Shown piece after piece: positions 43,951-51,965 of a stretch of 64,000 nt of DNA. The position numbers and the translations under genes are program-made. The DNA lies in NCBI RefSeq assembly GCF_003634695.1, contig NZ_RBWV01000010.1:124001-188000 (forward strand), in the 5' to 3' direction. The stretch comes from Motilibacter peucedani (GTDB lineage: Bacteria; Actinomycetota; Actinomycetes; Motilibacterales; Motilibacteraceae). The stretch's first letter is position 1. Each line of letters begins with the position of its first letter. The notes beneath the pieces are model-generated. The model was given only the letters and a program-made list of their open reading frames with translations, had not been told where the DNA came from and searched no databases.

Positions 43951-44888
43951 GCATCGACGTGCTGGCGCCGCGTGCGCTGGGCCGCACCGGCTGGAAGGTC
44001 ACCGCGCTCTGCGTGGGCACCGGCGAGCTCGGCGACATGGCGGGCGTCTACGCGCCCGTGCCGGAGGAGCAGGCGATGGCCACCGCCCGGAGCGCTTTCG
44101 CCGGGCCGCTGAACTTCGTCGACACCTCCAACGGCTACGGCGTCTCCGAGCAGCGGCTCGGCTCGGTGCTGCGTGAGATCGGCGGGGTTCCGCCCGGCCT
44201 CCTGCTGGCCACGAAGGTGGACCCGGTGAAGGACGGGCCGTTCGACGGGCCGCGCACGCGGGAGTCGGTGCGCGAGTCGCTCGACCGGCTGGGTGTCGAC
44301 TTCCTGCCACTGCTGCACCTGCACGACCCGGAGCGCATCGGCTTCGAGGCGGCCATGGCGCCCGGCGGCCCGGTCGAGGTGATGAAGGAGCTCGTCGCCG
44401 AGGGCGTCGTGGGCTCGATCGGCGTCGCCGGAGGGCCGATCGACCTGCTGCGGCGCTTCGCGGCGACGGGGGCGTTCGACGTCGTGCTGACGCACAACCG
44501 CTGGACCCTGCTCGACCACTCGGCCGAGCCGCTGCTCGCGGAGGCCGCCGACTTCGGCGTCGCGGTGCTCAACGGCGCGCCCTTCGGTGGCGGGCTGCTG
44601 GCCAAGGGCCCCTCGGTCGTCCAGCGCTACTGCTACGCGCCAGCCCCGGCGGCGGTCCTCGAGGCGGCGGAGCGGATCGAGGCGGCGTGCGCCCGCCACG
44701 GCGTACCCCTCGCTGCAGCGGCGCTGCAGGACTCGCTGCGTGACGCGCGCATCACCTCCACGGTCGTGGGCGCGTCGCGGCCCGAGCGCATCGACGCGAC
44801 GATCGCACTCGCGTCGGTCGAGGTGCCCGACGCGCTGTGGGACGAGCTCGCCGGGCTCGAGCCGCCCGCCGAGGTGTGGCAACGGTGA
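43947..44888 (+). CDS. Aldo/keto reductase, sugar dehydrogenase type
   Basis: Encodes 313 residues, starting at an ATGA overlap. The catalytic Asp and Tyr are in F-V-D-T-S-N-G-Y-G and the Lys is in L-L-A-T-K-V-D. The M-x-x-x-G family start L-G-R-T-G-W-K-V-T-A-L-C-V-G-T resembles D-threo-aldose 1-dehydrogenase / L-fucose dehydrogenase relatives, which oxidise aldoses at C1. That fits the next steps of the operon. Confidence 0.85.
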   Translation: MSIDVLAPRALGRTGWKVTALCVGTGELGDMAGVYAPVPEEQAMATARSAFAGPLNFVDTSNGYGVSEQRLGSVLREIGGVPPGLLLATKVDPVKDGPFDGPRTRESVRESLDRLGVDFLPLLHLHDPERIGFEAAMAPGGPVEVMKELVAEGVVGSIGVAGGPIDLLRRFAATGAFDVVLTHNRWTLLDHSAEPLLAEAADFGVAVLNGAPFGGGLLAKGPSVVQRYCYAPAPAAVLEAAERIEAACARHGVPLAAAALQDSLRDARITSTVVGASRPERIDATIALASVEVPDALWDELAGLEPPAEVWQR

Positions 44889-46006
44889 GGGCGGCGGTCC
44901 TGCGCTCACCCGGCACCCCGGTCCAGGTCGAGGACGTCGAGCTGGCCGACCCGCACGAGGGCGAGCTCCGCGTACGCGTCGAGGCGGCCGGCGTCTGCCA
45001 CACCGAGCTGCACTACATGAGCGGTGACATCCCCTGCCCGCTGCCGGTCGTCCTCGGTCACGAGGGGGTCGGGGTGGTCGAGGAGTCGCGCGCGCCCGAC
45101 GTCTCGGTGGGCGACCGGGTCGTGTTCACGTGGCGGCCGAGGTGCGGGCAGTGCGAGTACTGCGTGACCGGCCGGCCGGTGATGTGCGTCTACGGCCGCG
45201 TCCAGGCACGCAGCGGCGGGCTCATGGACGCGACGTCGCGGCTCTCGACGCCCGCGGGGGAGCAGGTGCACCACTTCCTCGGGGTGTCGTGCTTCGCCGA
45301 GCACGTGGTGCTGTCGCGCCGCGCGGCGGTGGTGGTGCCTGAGGAGGTGCCTTCAGCGGTGGCGGCGATCGCCGGCTGCGCGGTCGTGACCGGGGTCGGG
45401 GCCGTGCTCAACGTGGCCTCGGCCGAGGGGTCCCTGGCAGGACGCTCGCTTCTCGTGGTCGGGGCGGGCGGCGTCGGCCTCTCGGCCGTCATAGGCGCGC
45501 ACCTGGTCGGGGCCGGGCCGGTCGTGGTCGTCGACGTGGCGGCCGACAAGCTGGCGCTCGCGTCGCGGCTCGGGGCGACGGCCACCGTCGACGCCTCGGG
45601 GCTCTCGCCCGCCGAGGTGGTCGAGGCGGTGCAGGAGGCGACCGGCGGTGGGGCGCACATGGCGGTGGAGGCCGTCGGCGCCCCCGCCACCCTGGCCCAG
45701 GCGTTCAGCGCCGTCCGGCCGGGCGGCACGGTGGTCGCGGTGGGCCTCTCCGCGGTCGGGGCGACCGTGCCCGTGCCGGTCAACGAGCTCGTGCAGCAGC
45801 AGAAGCGCCTGGTCGGCAGCCTCTACGGCTCGGCCAACCCGCCGGTCGACCTGCCGCGCCTGCTCGAGCTGTACGCCGCCGGCCGGCTCCCGCTCGACCT
45901 GCTGCTGGGTGCTTCCTACCCGCTCGAGCGCGTCGCGGAGGCCTACGACGCGCTCGCGTCGGGGGCGGTCGGGCGCGCGGTCGTCGTGCCGGGAGCGGCT
46001 GCGTGA
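44885..46006 (+). CDS. Zinc-dependent alcohol dehydrogenase (MDR family)
   Basis: Encodes 373 residues from a GTG overlapping the previous stop. It has the catalytic zinc site G-V-C-H-T-E and G-H-E-G-V-G, the structural zinc Cys cluster CGQCEYCVTGRPVMC, and the NAD fold G-A-G-G-V-G-L-S-A. It probably oxidises a sugar, polyol or aldehyde intermediate. Confidence 0.9.
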   Translation: MRAAVLRSPGTPVQVEDVELADPHEGELRVRVEAAGVCHTELHYMSGDIPCPLPVVLGHEGVGVVEESRAPDVSVGDRVVFTWRPRCGQCEYCVTGRPVMCVYGRVQARSGGLMDATSRLSTPAGEQVHHFLGVSCFAEHVVLSRRAAVVVPEEVPSAVAAIAGCAVVTGVGAVLNVASAEGSLAGRSLLVVGAGGVGLSAVIGAHLVGAGPVVVVDVAADKLALASRLGATATVDASGLSPAEVVEAVQEATGGGAHMAVEAVGAPATLAQAFSAVRPGGTVVAVGLSAVGATVPVPVNELVQQQKRLVGSLYGSANPPVDLPRLLELYAAGRLPLDLLLGASYPLERVAEAYDALASGAVGRAVVVPGAAA

Positions 46007-46752
46007 CGGCGTACGCGTCCTATCCCTCGCTGCGCGGGCGCAGCGTGCTGGTGAGCGGGGGAGCGACCGGGCTCGGAGCGGAGTTCGTGTCGCAGTTCGC
46101 GGCGCAGGGCGCGTCGGTGGCGTTCGTGGACGTGCAGGACGCCGCGGGGGAGGCGCTGGCGGCGGAGACCGGGGCCGTGTTCCGGCGCGTCGACGTGAGC
46201 GACCTGGAGGCGTACGCCGCTGCCATCGCTGACCTCGCGGCGGCCACCGGCCCGTTCACCGTGCTGGTCAACAACGCGGCCAACGACGCCCGGCACCGCT
46301 CGGCGGAGGTGACGCCGGCGTTCTGGGACGAGCGCATGCGGGTCAACCTCGACCACCACTTCTTCGCCACCCAGGCGGTCGTGCCGATGATGCGGGCGGC
46401 CGGCGGCGGGTCGGTGATCAACCTCGGCTCGATCAGCACCCACATCAAGCTGCGCGACCTCGTGGTCTACCGGACGGCGAAGGCGGCGATCGAGGGGCTG
46501 ACGCGCGCGCTCGCGCAGGAGCTGGGGCCGGACGGCATCCGGGTCAACTGCATCGTGCCCGGCTGGGTCATGACCGCGCGCCAGCTCGAGCACTGGGTGG
46601 ACGCCGAGGCGGAGGCCACGATCGAGCGCGAGCAGGCACTGAGCCGGAGGCTGGTTCCGGCCGACGTGGCGCGCATGGCACTGTGGTTGGCAGCAGACGA
46701 CAGCGCTGCCTGCACGGCGCAGAGCTGGGTCGTGGACGGAGGGTGGATGTGA
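46003..46752 (+). CDS. SDR sugar 1-dehydrogenase (XylB-like)
   Basis: Encodes 249 residues from a GTG overlapping the previous stop by 4 nt. Motifs: G-G-A-T-G-L-G cofactor loop, N-N-A-A-N-D-x-R-H, Ser in G-S-I-S and Y-R-T-A-K. The sequence Y-P-S-L-R-G-R-x-V-L-V-S-G-G at the start and W-D-E-R-x-x-V-N-L in the middle resemble Caulobacter XylB, the NAD-linked D-xylose 1-dehydrogenase. Product would be a sugar lactone. Confidence 0.85.
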   Translation: MTAYASYPSLRGRSVLVSGGATGLGAEFVSQFAAQGASVAFVDVQDAAGEALAAETGAVFRRVDVSDLEAYAAAIADLAAATGPFTVLVNNAANDARHRSAEVTPAFWDERMRVNLDHHFFATQAVVPMMRAAGGGSVINLGSISTHIKLRDLVVYRTAKAAIEGLTRALAQELGPDGIRVNCIVPGWVMTARQLEHWVDAEAEATIEREQALSRRLVPADVARMALWLAADDSAACTAQSWVVDGGWM

Positions 46753-48551
46753 GCATCGACGAGGGTGTCGTTGAGGGTCCCGCCGACGGGTCCGTCGACG
46801 CGGCTGTCGGCGGCGGCGACAAGGCCCGCGAGACGGGCCGGCGCAGCCAGGCCTGGTTCGGCGGCACCGGCCGTTCGGGCATGCTCTACCGATCCTGGGT
46901 GCGCAACCAGGGCTACGGCGCGGAGGTCTTCGACGGCCGCCCCGTGATCGGCATCGCCACGACCTGGTCGGAGCTCGCACCCTGCAACGCCCACCTCGAC
47001 AAGGTGGCCGAGGCGGTCAAGCGCGGCGTCTACATGGCCGGCGGCTTCCCGCTCATCTTCCCGGTCGTCTCGACCGGCGAGACGCTGATCCGGCCCACGG
47101 CGATGCTCTACCGGAACATGATCGCGATGACGGCCGAGGAGCTGATCCGCGGCAACCCGCTCGACGGCGTCGTGCTGCTCTCGGGCTGCGACAAGACCAC
47201 GCCAGGCCTGTTGATGGGTGCGGCCTCGGTCGACCTGCCCTCGATCATGGTGACCGGTGGCCCGATGCTCAACGGCAAGTTCCGCGGCCAGGACGTCGGC
47301 TCGGGCACCCACGTGTGGCGCTTCGAGACCGAGATGAAGGCCGGCCGCATGACGCCCGAGGAGGGCGCGATGGCCGAGGGCTGCATGGCCCGCTCGGCCG
47401 GCCACTGCATGACCATGGGCACGGCGTCGACCATGGCGTGCGTGGCCGAGGCGCTCGGGATGCAGCTGCCTGGCTCGGCGTCGTGGCCTGCCGTGGACAT
47501 GCGCCGCATGGAGGTGGCCCAGGCCGCCGGACAGCGCATCGTGGGCATGGTCGAGGAGGACCTCAAGCCCTCCGACGTGATGACCCGCGAGGCGTTCGAG
47601 AACGCGATCCGCGCGGTCGCCGCGATCGGCGGCTCGACCAACGCGATCATCCACCTGCTGGCGCTCGCCGGCCGGCTGGGCGTCCCGCTCACGCTCGACG
47701 AGTTCGACGGGCTCGCCCGGCCGGTGCCGACGCTGGTCGACCTCATGCCGTCGGGCCGGTTCCTCATGGAGGACTTCTGCTACGCGGGTGGCCTGCCGGC
47801 CGTGCTGCGCGAGCTCTCCGACGCGGGGCTGCTCAACCGCTCCGCGGTGACCGTCACGGGCCAGCCGATCGGCTCGCTAGTGGCCGACGCCGAGTGCTGG
47901 AACCGCGAGGTGATCCGGACCTTCGCCGAGCCGCTGCAGCCGGCCGGCACGGGCACGGCGATCCTGCACGGCAACCTCGCCCCGCAGGGGGCGGTGCTCA
48001 AGCAGTCGGCGGCCTCGCCCGAGCTGCTCACGCACACCGGCCGTGCCGTGGTCTTCGACTCGCCGGAGGAGTATCACCGGCTCGCCGACGACCCCGACAT
48101 CGACATCACCGCCGACGACGTGATCGTCGTGCGCGGCGCCGGTCCCCGCGGCTACCCGGGCATGCCGGAGGTCGCTAACGTGCCGCTGCCCAAGAAGCTC
48201 ATCGAGCAGGGCGTCACCGACATGGTCCGCATCAGCGACGGGCGCATGAGCGGCACCGGCTACGGCACGGTCGTACTGCACGTCGCCCCGGAGGCGGCGG
48301 TCGGCGGCCCGCTCGGCCTGCTGCGCACGGGCGACACGATCACCCTCGACGTGCCCAACCGGCGGCTCAGCGTCGACGTCTCCGACGAGGAGCTCGCCTC
48401 GCGCAAGCCGTCGTGGGAGCAGACCGTTGACACCGCGACCGGCGGCTGGCCGTGGCTCTACACCCAGCACGTGCTGCAGGCCGACGAGGGCGCCGACTTC
48501 GACTTCCTGCAGGGCTCGCGCGGGCGTGCGGTGCCCCGGGACTCGCATTGA
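46749..48551 (+). CDS. IlvD/Edd-family sugar-acid dehydratase
   Basis: Encodes 600 residues from a GTG overlapping the previous stop by 4 nt. The fold and iron-sulfur cysteines are visible: A-P-C-N near residue 76, S-G-C-D-K-T-T-P, and S-A-G-H-C-M-T-M-G-T-A-S-T. The D-G-R-M-S-G-T motif and G-P-M-L-N-G match pentonate dehydratases (L-arabonate / D-xylonate) more than dihydroxyacid dehydratase IlvD. It would convert an aldonic acid to 2-keto-3-deoxy acid. Confidence 0.9.
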   Translation: MSIDEGVVEGPADGSVDAAVGGGDKARETGRRSQAWFGGTGRSGMLYRSWVRNQGYGAEVFDGRPVIGIATTWSELAPCNAHLDKVAEAVKRGVYMAGGFPLIFPVVSTGETLIRPTAMLYRNMIAMTAEELIRGNPLDGVVLLSGCDKTTPGLLMGAASVDLPSIMVTGGPMLNGKFRGQDVGSGTHVWRFETEMKAGRMTPEEGAMAEGCMARSAGHCMTMGTASTMACVAEALGMQLPGSASWPAVDMRRMEVAQAAGQRIVGMVEEDLKPSDVMTREAFENAIRAVAAIGGSTNAIIHLLALAGRLGVPLTLDEFDGLARPVPTLVDLMPSGRFLMEDFCYAGGLPAVLRELSDAGLLNRSAVTVTGQPIGSLVADAECWNREVIRTFAEPLQPAGTGTAILHGNLAPQGAVLKQSAASPELLTHTGRAVVFDSPEEYHRLADDPDIDITADDVIVVRGAGPRGYPGMPEVANVPLPKKLIEQGVTDMVRISDGRMSGTGYGTVVLHVAPEAAVGGPLGLLRTGDTITLDVPNRRLSVDVSDEELASRKPSWEQTVDTATGGWPWLYTQHVLQADEGADFDFLQGSRGRAVPRDSH

Positions 48552-48562
48552 GGTCGCTGCTG

Positions 48563-48868
48563 GTGCGGTTCTCATTGGTGTCTGACGCGGCCGCAGCTGA
48601 GTTTGACGACCTGCTCTCCGCGGCGCTGCCCGGCGTCGAGGCCGACGAGCCGGGAACGCTGGTCTATCTGGTGCACCGCGTCGCCGACCCGCTCGAGCGG
48701 GTGGTGACCGCCGTCTATGCCGATGCCGCCGCGCACGAGACGCACAACGCGCGGCCGGGCATGGCCGCGCTGCTGGCACGGCTTCCGGAGCTCACGTCAT
48801 CCGTCCTCGTCGAGGAGCACAGCTCCGTGACCGGGTTCGCCCATCTGCCCGCCAAGGAGCTGGTCTGA
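48563..48868 (+). CDS. Antibiotic biosynthesis monooxygenase (ABM)-like small protein
   Basis: Encodes 101 residues from the GTG at 48563 (VRFSLV); a TTG at 48548 that overlaps the dehydratase stop (TTGA) is an alternative start. The ferredoxin-like ABM fold is suggested by E-x-D-E-P-G-T-L-V-Y-L-V-H-R-V and Y-A-D-A-A-A-H-E-T-H. Such proteins are small oxygenases, or simply bind small molecules. Its stop overlaps the next ATG (TGATG). Role in the pathway unclear. Confidence 0.65.
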   Translation: MRFSLVSDAAAAEFDDLLSAALPGVEADEPGTLVYLVHRVADPLERVVTAVYADAAAHETHNARPGMAALLARLPELTSSVLVEEHSSVTGFAHLPAKELV

Positions 48869-49683
48869 TGTCGCTCGTACGCCTGTCGTCCGGCTGGGCG
48901 GTGACGTCGGCCTCCGGCACGGTGGCCCTCGGGCACCCGCTGGGCGACCTGCTCGCGATGCCGCTCTCCGATGCGCGGTCCGTCGTCTCCTCGGTGTCCG
49001 GCTCAGGTGTCGAGGGTGTGCCCCTGCCGCCCGTCGACGAGCAGGAGGTGTGGGCCGCCGGCGTGACCTACGAGCGCTCCCGCGAGGGCCGGCGCGAGGA
49101 GTCCGGCGCCGCCGCGCTATACACGCAGGTCTACGACGCTGAGCGGCCCGAGCTGTTCTTCAAGTCGGTGCCTTCGCGGGTCGTGACCGATGGCCAGCCA
49201 GTGGGCATCCGCGCCGATTCTGGCTGGGACGTGCCCGAGCCCGAGCTCGGCCTGGTGGTCAACAGCAGCGGCGAGATCTTCGGCTACGTCGTCGGCAACG
49301 ACATGAGCAGCCGGTCGATCGAGGGCGAGAACCCGCTCTACCTGCCGCAGGCCAAGGTCTACACGCGCTCGTGCGCGCTGTCGGACCGCATCGTGCCGGT
49401 GTGGGAGGCGGGCGAGGGGCCGTTCGCGATGTCGGTGCGCATCTCGCGGGAGGCGTCGACGCTCTGGGAGTCGGCGGGGTCGACCTCGTCACTGCACCGT
49501 ACGCTGCCCGACCTGGTCGACTGGCTGTTCCGCGGGCTCGAGTTCCCGCGTGGGGTCGTGCTGCTGACGGGTACGGGCCTGGTGCCCGACCGCGACGTCA
49601 CCCTGGCCGCCGGGGACGTCATCGACATCGAGATCGAAGGCGTGGGGCGGCTGTCCAACCCGGTCGTCGTCGTCGGCCGCTAG
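48868..49683 (+). CDS. FAH-family 2-keto-3-deoxy sugar-acid dehydratase
   Basis: Encodes 271 residues of the fumarylacetoacetate hydrolase fold. The segment G-V-T-Y-E-R-S-R-E-G-R, the metal ligands in W-D-V-P-E-P-E-L-G, and V-G-N-D-M-S-S-R match the KdaD/XylX-type dehydratases that turn 2-keto-3-deoxy pentonate into 2-oxoglutarate semialdehyde. It lies directly downstream of the pentonate dehydratase, as the pathway requires. A pyruvate-releasing hydrolase role is the alternative. Confidence 0.8.
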   Translation: MSLVRLSSGWAVTSASGTVALGHPLGDLLAMPLSDARSVVSSVSGSGVEGVPLPPVDEQEVWAAGVTYERSREGRREESGAAALYTQVYDAERPELFFKSVPSRVVTDGQPVGIRADSGWDVPEPELGLVVNSSGEIFGYVVGNDMSSRSIEGENPLYLPQAKVYTRSCALSDRIVPVWEAGEGPFAMSVRISREASTLWESAGSTSSLHRTLPDLVDWLFRGLEFPRGVVLLTGTGLVPDRDVTLAAGDVIDIEIEGVGRLSNPVVVVGR

Positions 49684-49706
49684 TTGTTGTCCCTGAAGGA
49701 GAAGTC

Positions 49707-51089
49707 GTGACCGCAACACTCGAGAGCACCTCGCCGCAGGCACCGTCGGACGTCATCGCCACGGTGCCGGAGATGTCGGCCGACGACGTACGCGCCGCCT
49801 ACGCCCGCGCGAAGGAGGCCGCCCGCTCGTGGGCGACGGGCACGGCGACCTCGCGCTCGGTCGCGCTCGACACCTGCGCGACCGCGCTGGCGCGGGCGTC
49901 GGACGAGATGGCCGAGCTGGTGGTCCGCGAGGTCGGCAAGCCGCTGACCGAGGCGCGCGGAGAGGTAGCGCGTGGCATCGCCATCTTGCGTTACTACGCC
50001 CAGCTGGCGCTGCTCCCCGAGGGCGACGTCATCCCGTCCGCCGACGGTGTCTCGCTCCTGCACACCCGCCGCAAGCCGCACGGCGTGGCCGGGCTCATCA
50101 CGCCGTGGAACTTCCCCGTCGCAATCCCGTTGTGGAAGGCCGCGCCCGCGCTGGCGTTCGGCAACACGGTCCTGCTCAAGCCGGCCGAGGAGTCGCCGGC
50201 GTGCGCGCTGCGGCTCGCCGAGATCTTCTCCTCCGCCTTCCCTGAGGGCGTGTTCCAGGTCGTGACCGGCGGGGGAGAGGCGGGCGCGGCGGTCATCTCG
50301 GTCGCTGACGTCGTCTCGTTCACCGGGTCGACCGCTGTGGGAGCGTCCATCCGCAAGGCGGCGGCCGAGCGGGGCATCCCGGCGCAGTGCGAGATGGGCG
50401 GCCAGAACGCGTCGATCGTGCTGCCGGACGCGGACCTCGCCGTTGCTGCTCGCGTGATCGCCGGCGCCGCCATGGGCTACGCCGGGCAGAAGTGCACGGC
50501 CACCTCGCGGGTGATCGTCGTCGGCGGCCAGTCCGCGGCTGACGCGTTCGCCGAGCAGCTGGGCGCGGCTGTGGCTGCGCTGTCCTACGGCGACCCCGCT
50601 TCGGCCGACACGGTGGTCGGACCGGTCATCAACTCCGACGCGCGTTCTGCCGTGGTGTCGTCCGTCTCCGCGGCCGTCTCCGCCGGTGGCGTCGCCGTAA
50701 CGGGTGGCACGGCGGGTGACAGCGAAGGCTGGTACGTGTCGCCCGCCGTCGTCTCGCGCCTGGCCGCCGACGACCGCCTGCTGCGCGAGGAGGTCTTCGG
50801 CCCGGTGTGCGCAGTGGTGGCGGCGTCCGACGCAGACGACGCCGTACGCATCACGAACTCCGTGCCCTACGGCCTGGTGGCCGCGGTCTTCACCGACTCG
50901 CTCGGCTCGGCGCTGAAGCTCGTGCCCCAGCTCGAGGTCGGCATGGCGAAGGTGAACGCGCCCACCTCGGGCGTGGACTACTTCGCGCCCTTCGGGGGCG
51001 ACAAGGACTCGTCCTACGGGCCGCGCGAGCAGGGCACCGCGGCGCGGGACTTCTACACGAAGACGATGACGGTGACCTTCGCGCCCTGA
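49707..51089 (+). CDS. Aldehyde dehydrogenase (2-oxoglutarate semialdehyde dehydrogenase-like)
   Basis: Encodes 460 residues from a GTG preceded by AAGGAGAAG. Catalytic Cys is in G-Q-K-C-T-A-T-S and the general base Glu in C-E-M-G-G-Q-N; the F-T-G-S-T-A-V-G NAD loop and T-P-W-N-F-P-V-A-I-P motif are present. It is the last gene of the operon and would make 2-oxoglutarate from the semialdehyde. It ends 4 nt from the convergent VapC stop. Confidence 0.9.
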   Translation: MTATLESTSPQAPSDVIATVPEMSADDVRAAYARAKEAARSWATGTATSRSVALDTCATALARASDEMAELVVREVGKPLTEARGEVARGIAILRYYAQLALLPEGDVIPSADGVSLLHTRRKPHGVAGLITPWNFPVAIPLWKAAPALAFGNTVLLKPAEESPACALRLAEIFSSAFPEGVFQVVTGGGEAGAAVISVADVVSFTGSTAVGASIRKAAAERGIPAQCEMGGQNASIVLPDADLAVAARVIAGAAMGYAGQKCTATSRVIVVGGQSAADAFAEQLGAAVAALSYGDPASADTVVGPVINSDARSAVVSSVSAAVSAGGVAVTGGTAGDSEGWYVSPAVVSRLAADDRLLREEVFGPVCAVVAASDADDAVRITNSVPYGLVAAVFTDSLGSALKLVPQLEVGMAKVNAPTSGVDYFAPFGGDKDSSYGPREQGTAARDFYTKTMTVTFAP

Positions 51090-51093
51090 CGTT

Positions 51094-51498
51094 CTAGACC
51101 TCGATCACGTCAAGCAGCGACTCGAGACCGGAGAAGTCAGCACCGTTGCGGGTGACGAGGGGCAGTCCTTGCGCGACCGCCACTGACGCGATGAGAAGGT
51201 CGGCTGTTCGGCGTCTGGGCTGCCGACCGGAGGCGACGACGGCCGCGTAGACCCGGCCGTAGGCGCGTGCGGCTTCGAGATCAACGGGCAGCGGATCGAA
51301 CGCCGCTTCGGTCCGCTGCAGTCGGTCCTGCCTCCGGGCGCGCTCGTCGGGATCAGCAGTAGCGAAGGGGCCGGCCGCCAGTTCAGCGAGGGTCACCGCG
51401 CAGATCGCCACCTGAGCCGGAAGCAGCGCAGCAGGGATCCTCTGGAAGTCGATCACGACCGAGGTGTCGAGCAGAGCACGTGCGGGCAGCTCAGGCAC
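51094..51498 (-). CDS. PIN-domain toxin (VapC family)
   Basis: Encodes 134 residues from a GTG at 51498, overlapping the antitoxin gene by 8 nt. PIN acidic residues: D11 in L-L-D-T-S-V-V-I-D-F, E in T-L-A-E-L, D in R-T-A-D-L-L-I-A-S and D in G-A-D-F. It is expected to be a Mg-dependent ribonuclease held inactive by the upstream protein. Confidence 0.88.
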   Translation of the reverse strand: MPELPARALLDTSVVIDFQRIPAALLPAQVAICAVTLAELAAGPFATADPDERARRQDRLQRTEAAFDPLPVDLEAARAYGRVYAAVVASGRQPRRRTADLLIASVAVAQGLPLVTRNGADFSGLESLLDVIEV

Positions 51499-51745
51499 GA
51501 GGCGTCGCGTCCTGATCGGCGACCGCGTCCAGGTCGTCGCGCAGTCGCCGCCACTCCACCTCGGGAGCGTTGCGGAACACCTCGACGACGGCACTGGCAT
51601 CCACGAACGTGTGTCGCCTCAGCGGACGCAGTTCCCCCACGGGCTGACCATTGCTGGTGACGACGAAACTGTCTCCGGCGCCGAGCGCCCTCATGATGCG
51701 CGCGCTGTCGTTGCGGAGCTCGCGCTGGCTGATGGACTCGCTCAT
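51491..51745 (-). CDS. Phd/YefM-type antitoxin
   Basis: Encodes 84 residues from the ATG at 51745. The N-terminal S-I-S-Q-R-E-L-R-N-D-S-A-R-I-M-R-A-L and V-V-T-S-N-G-Q-P-V-G-E-L pattern is that of Phd/YefM antitoxins. The C-terminus binds the toxin. A perfect inverted repeat sits just ahead of it. The open frame continues upstream without support. Confidence 0.88.
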   Translation of the reverse strand: MSESISQRELRNDSARIMRALGAGDSFVVTSNGQPVGELRPLRRHTFVDASAVVEVFRNAPEVEWRRLRDDLDAVADQDATPRA

Positions 51746-51755
51746 GAAGACAACC

Positions 51756-51772
51756 GTAGCACGCAGTGCTAC
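51756..51772. promoter_or_regulatory. Candidate autoregulatory operator of the toxin-antitoxin pair
   Basis: Perfect 7-bp arms GTAGCAC / GTGCTAC around GCA lie 11 nt upstream of the antitoxin start, the usual place for an antitoxin-bound operator. Confidence 0.6.
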
Positions 51773-51965
51773 ACCCCGCAGGGCCTCTGCGTCTGCAGCT
51801 CGCGTTGTGCAGACGACACCAGCTGCACACACAGCGCGCCGACACCGCGCCGCCGGTCATGCCGGATAACCTCGAGCCGCGGCCCGACGGGCGCGCGTCG
51901 TCCCATACGGCGCGCACTGCATGCCCCCACCCGCACGAGTCACTTCGTGCTGCCTGGGGACATCG

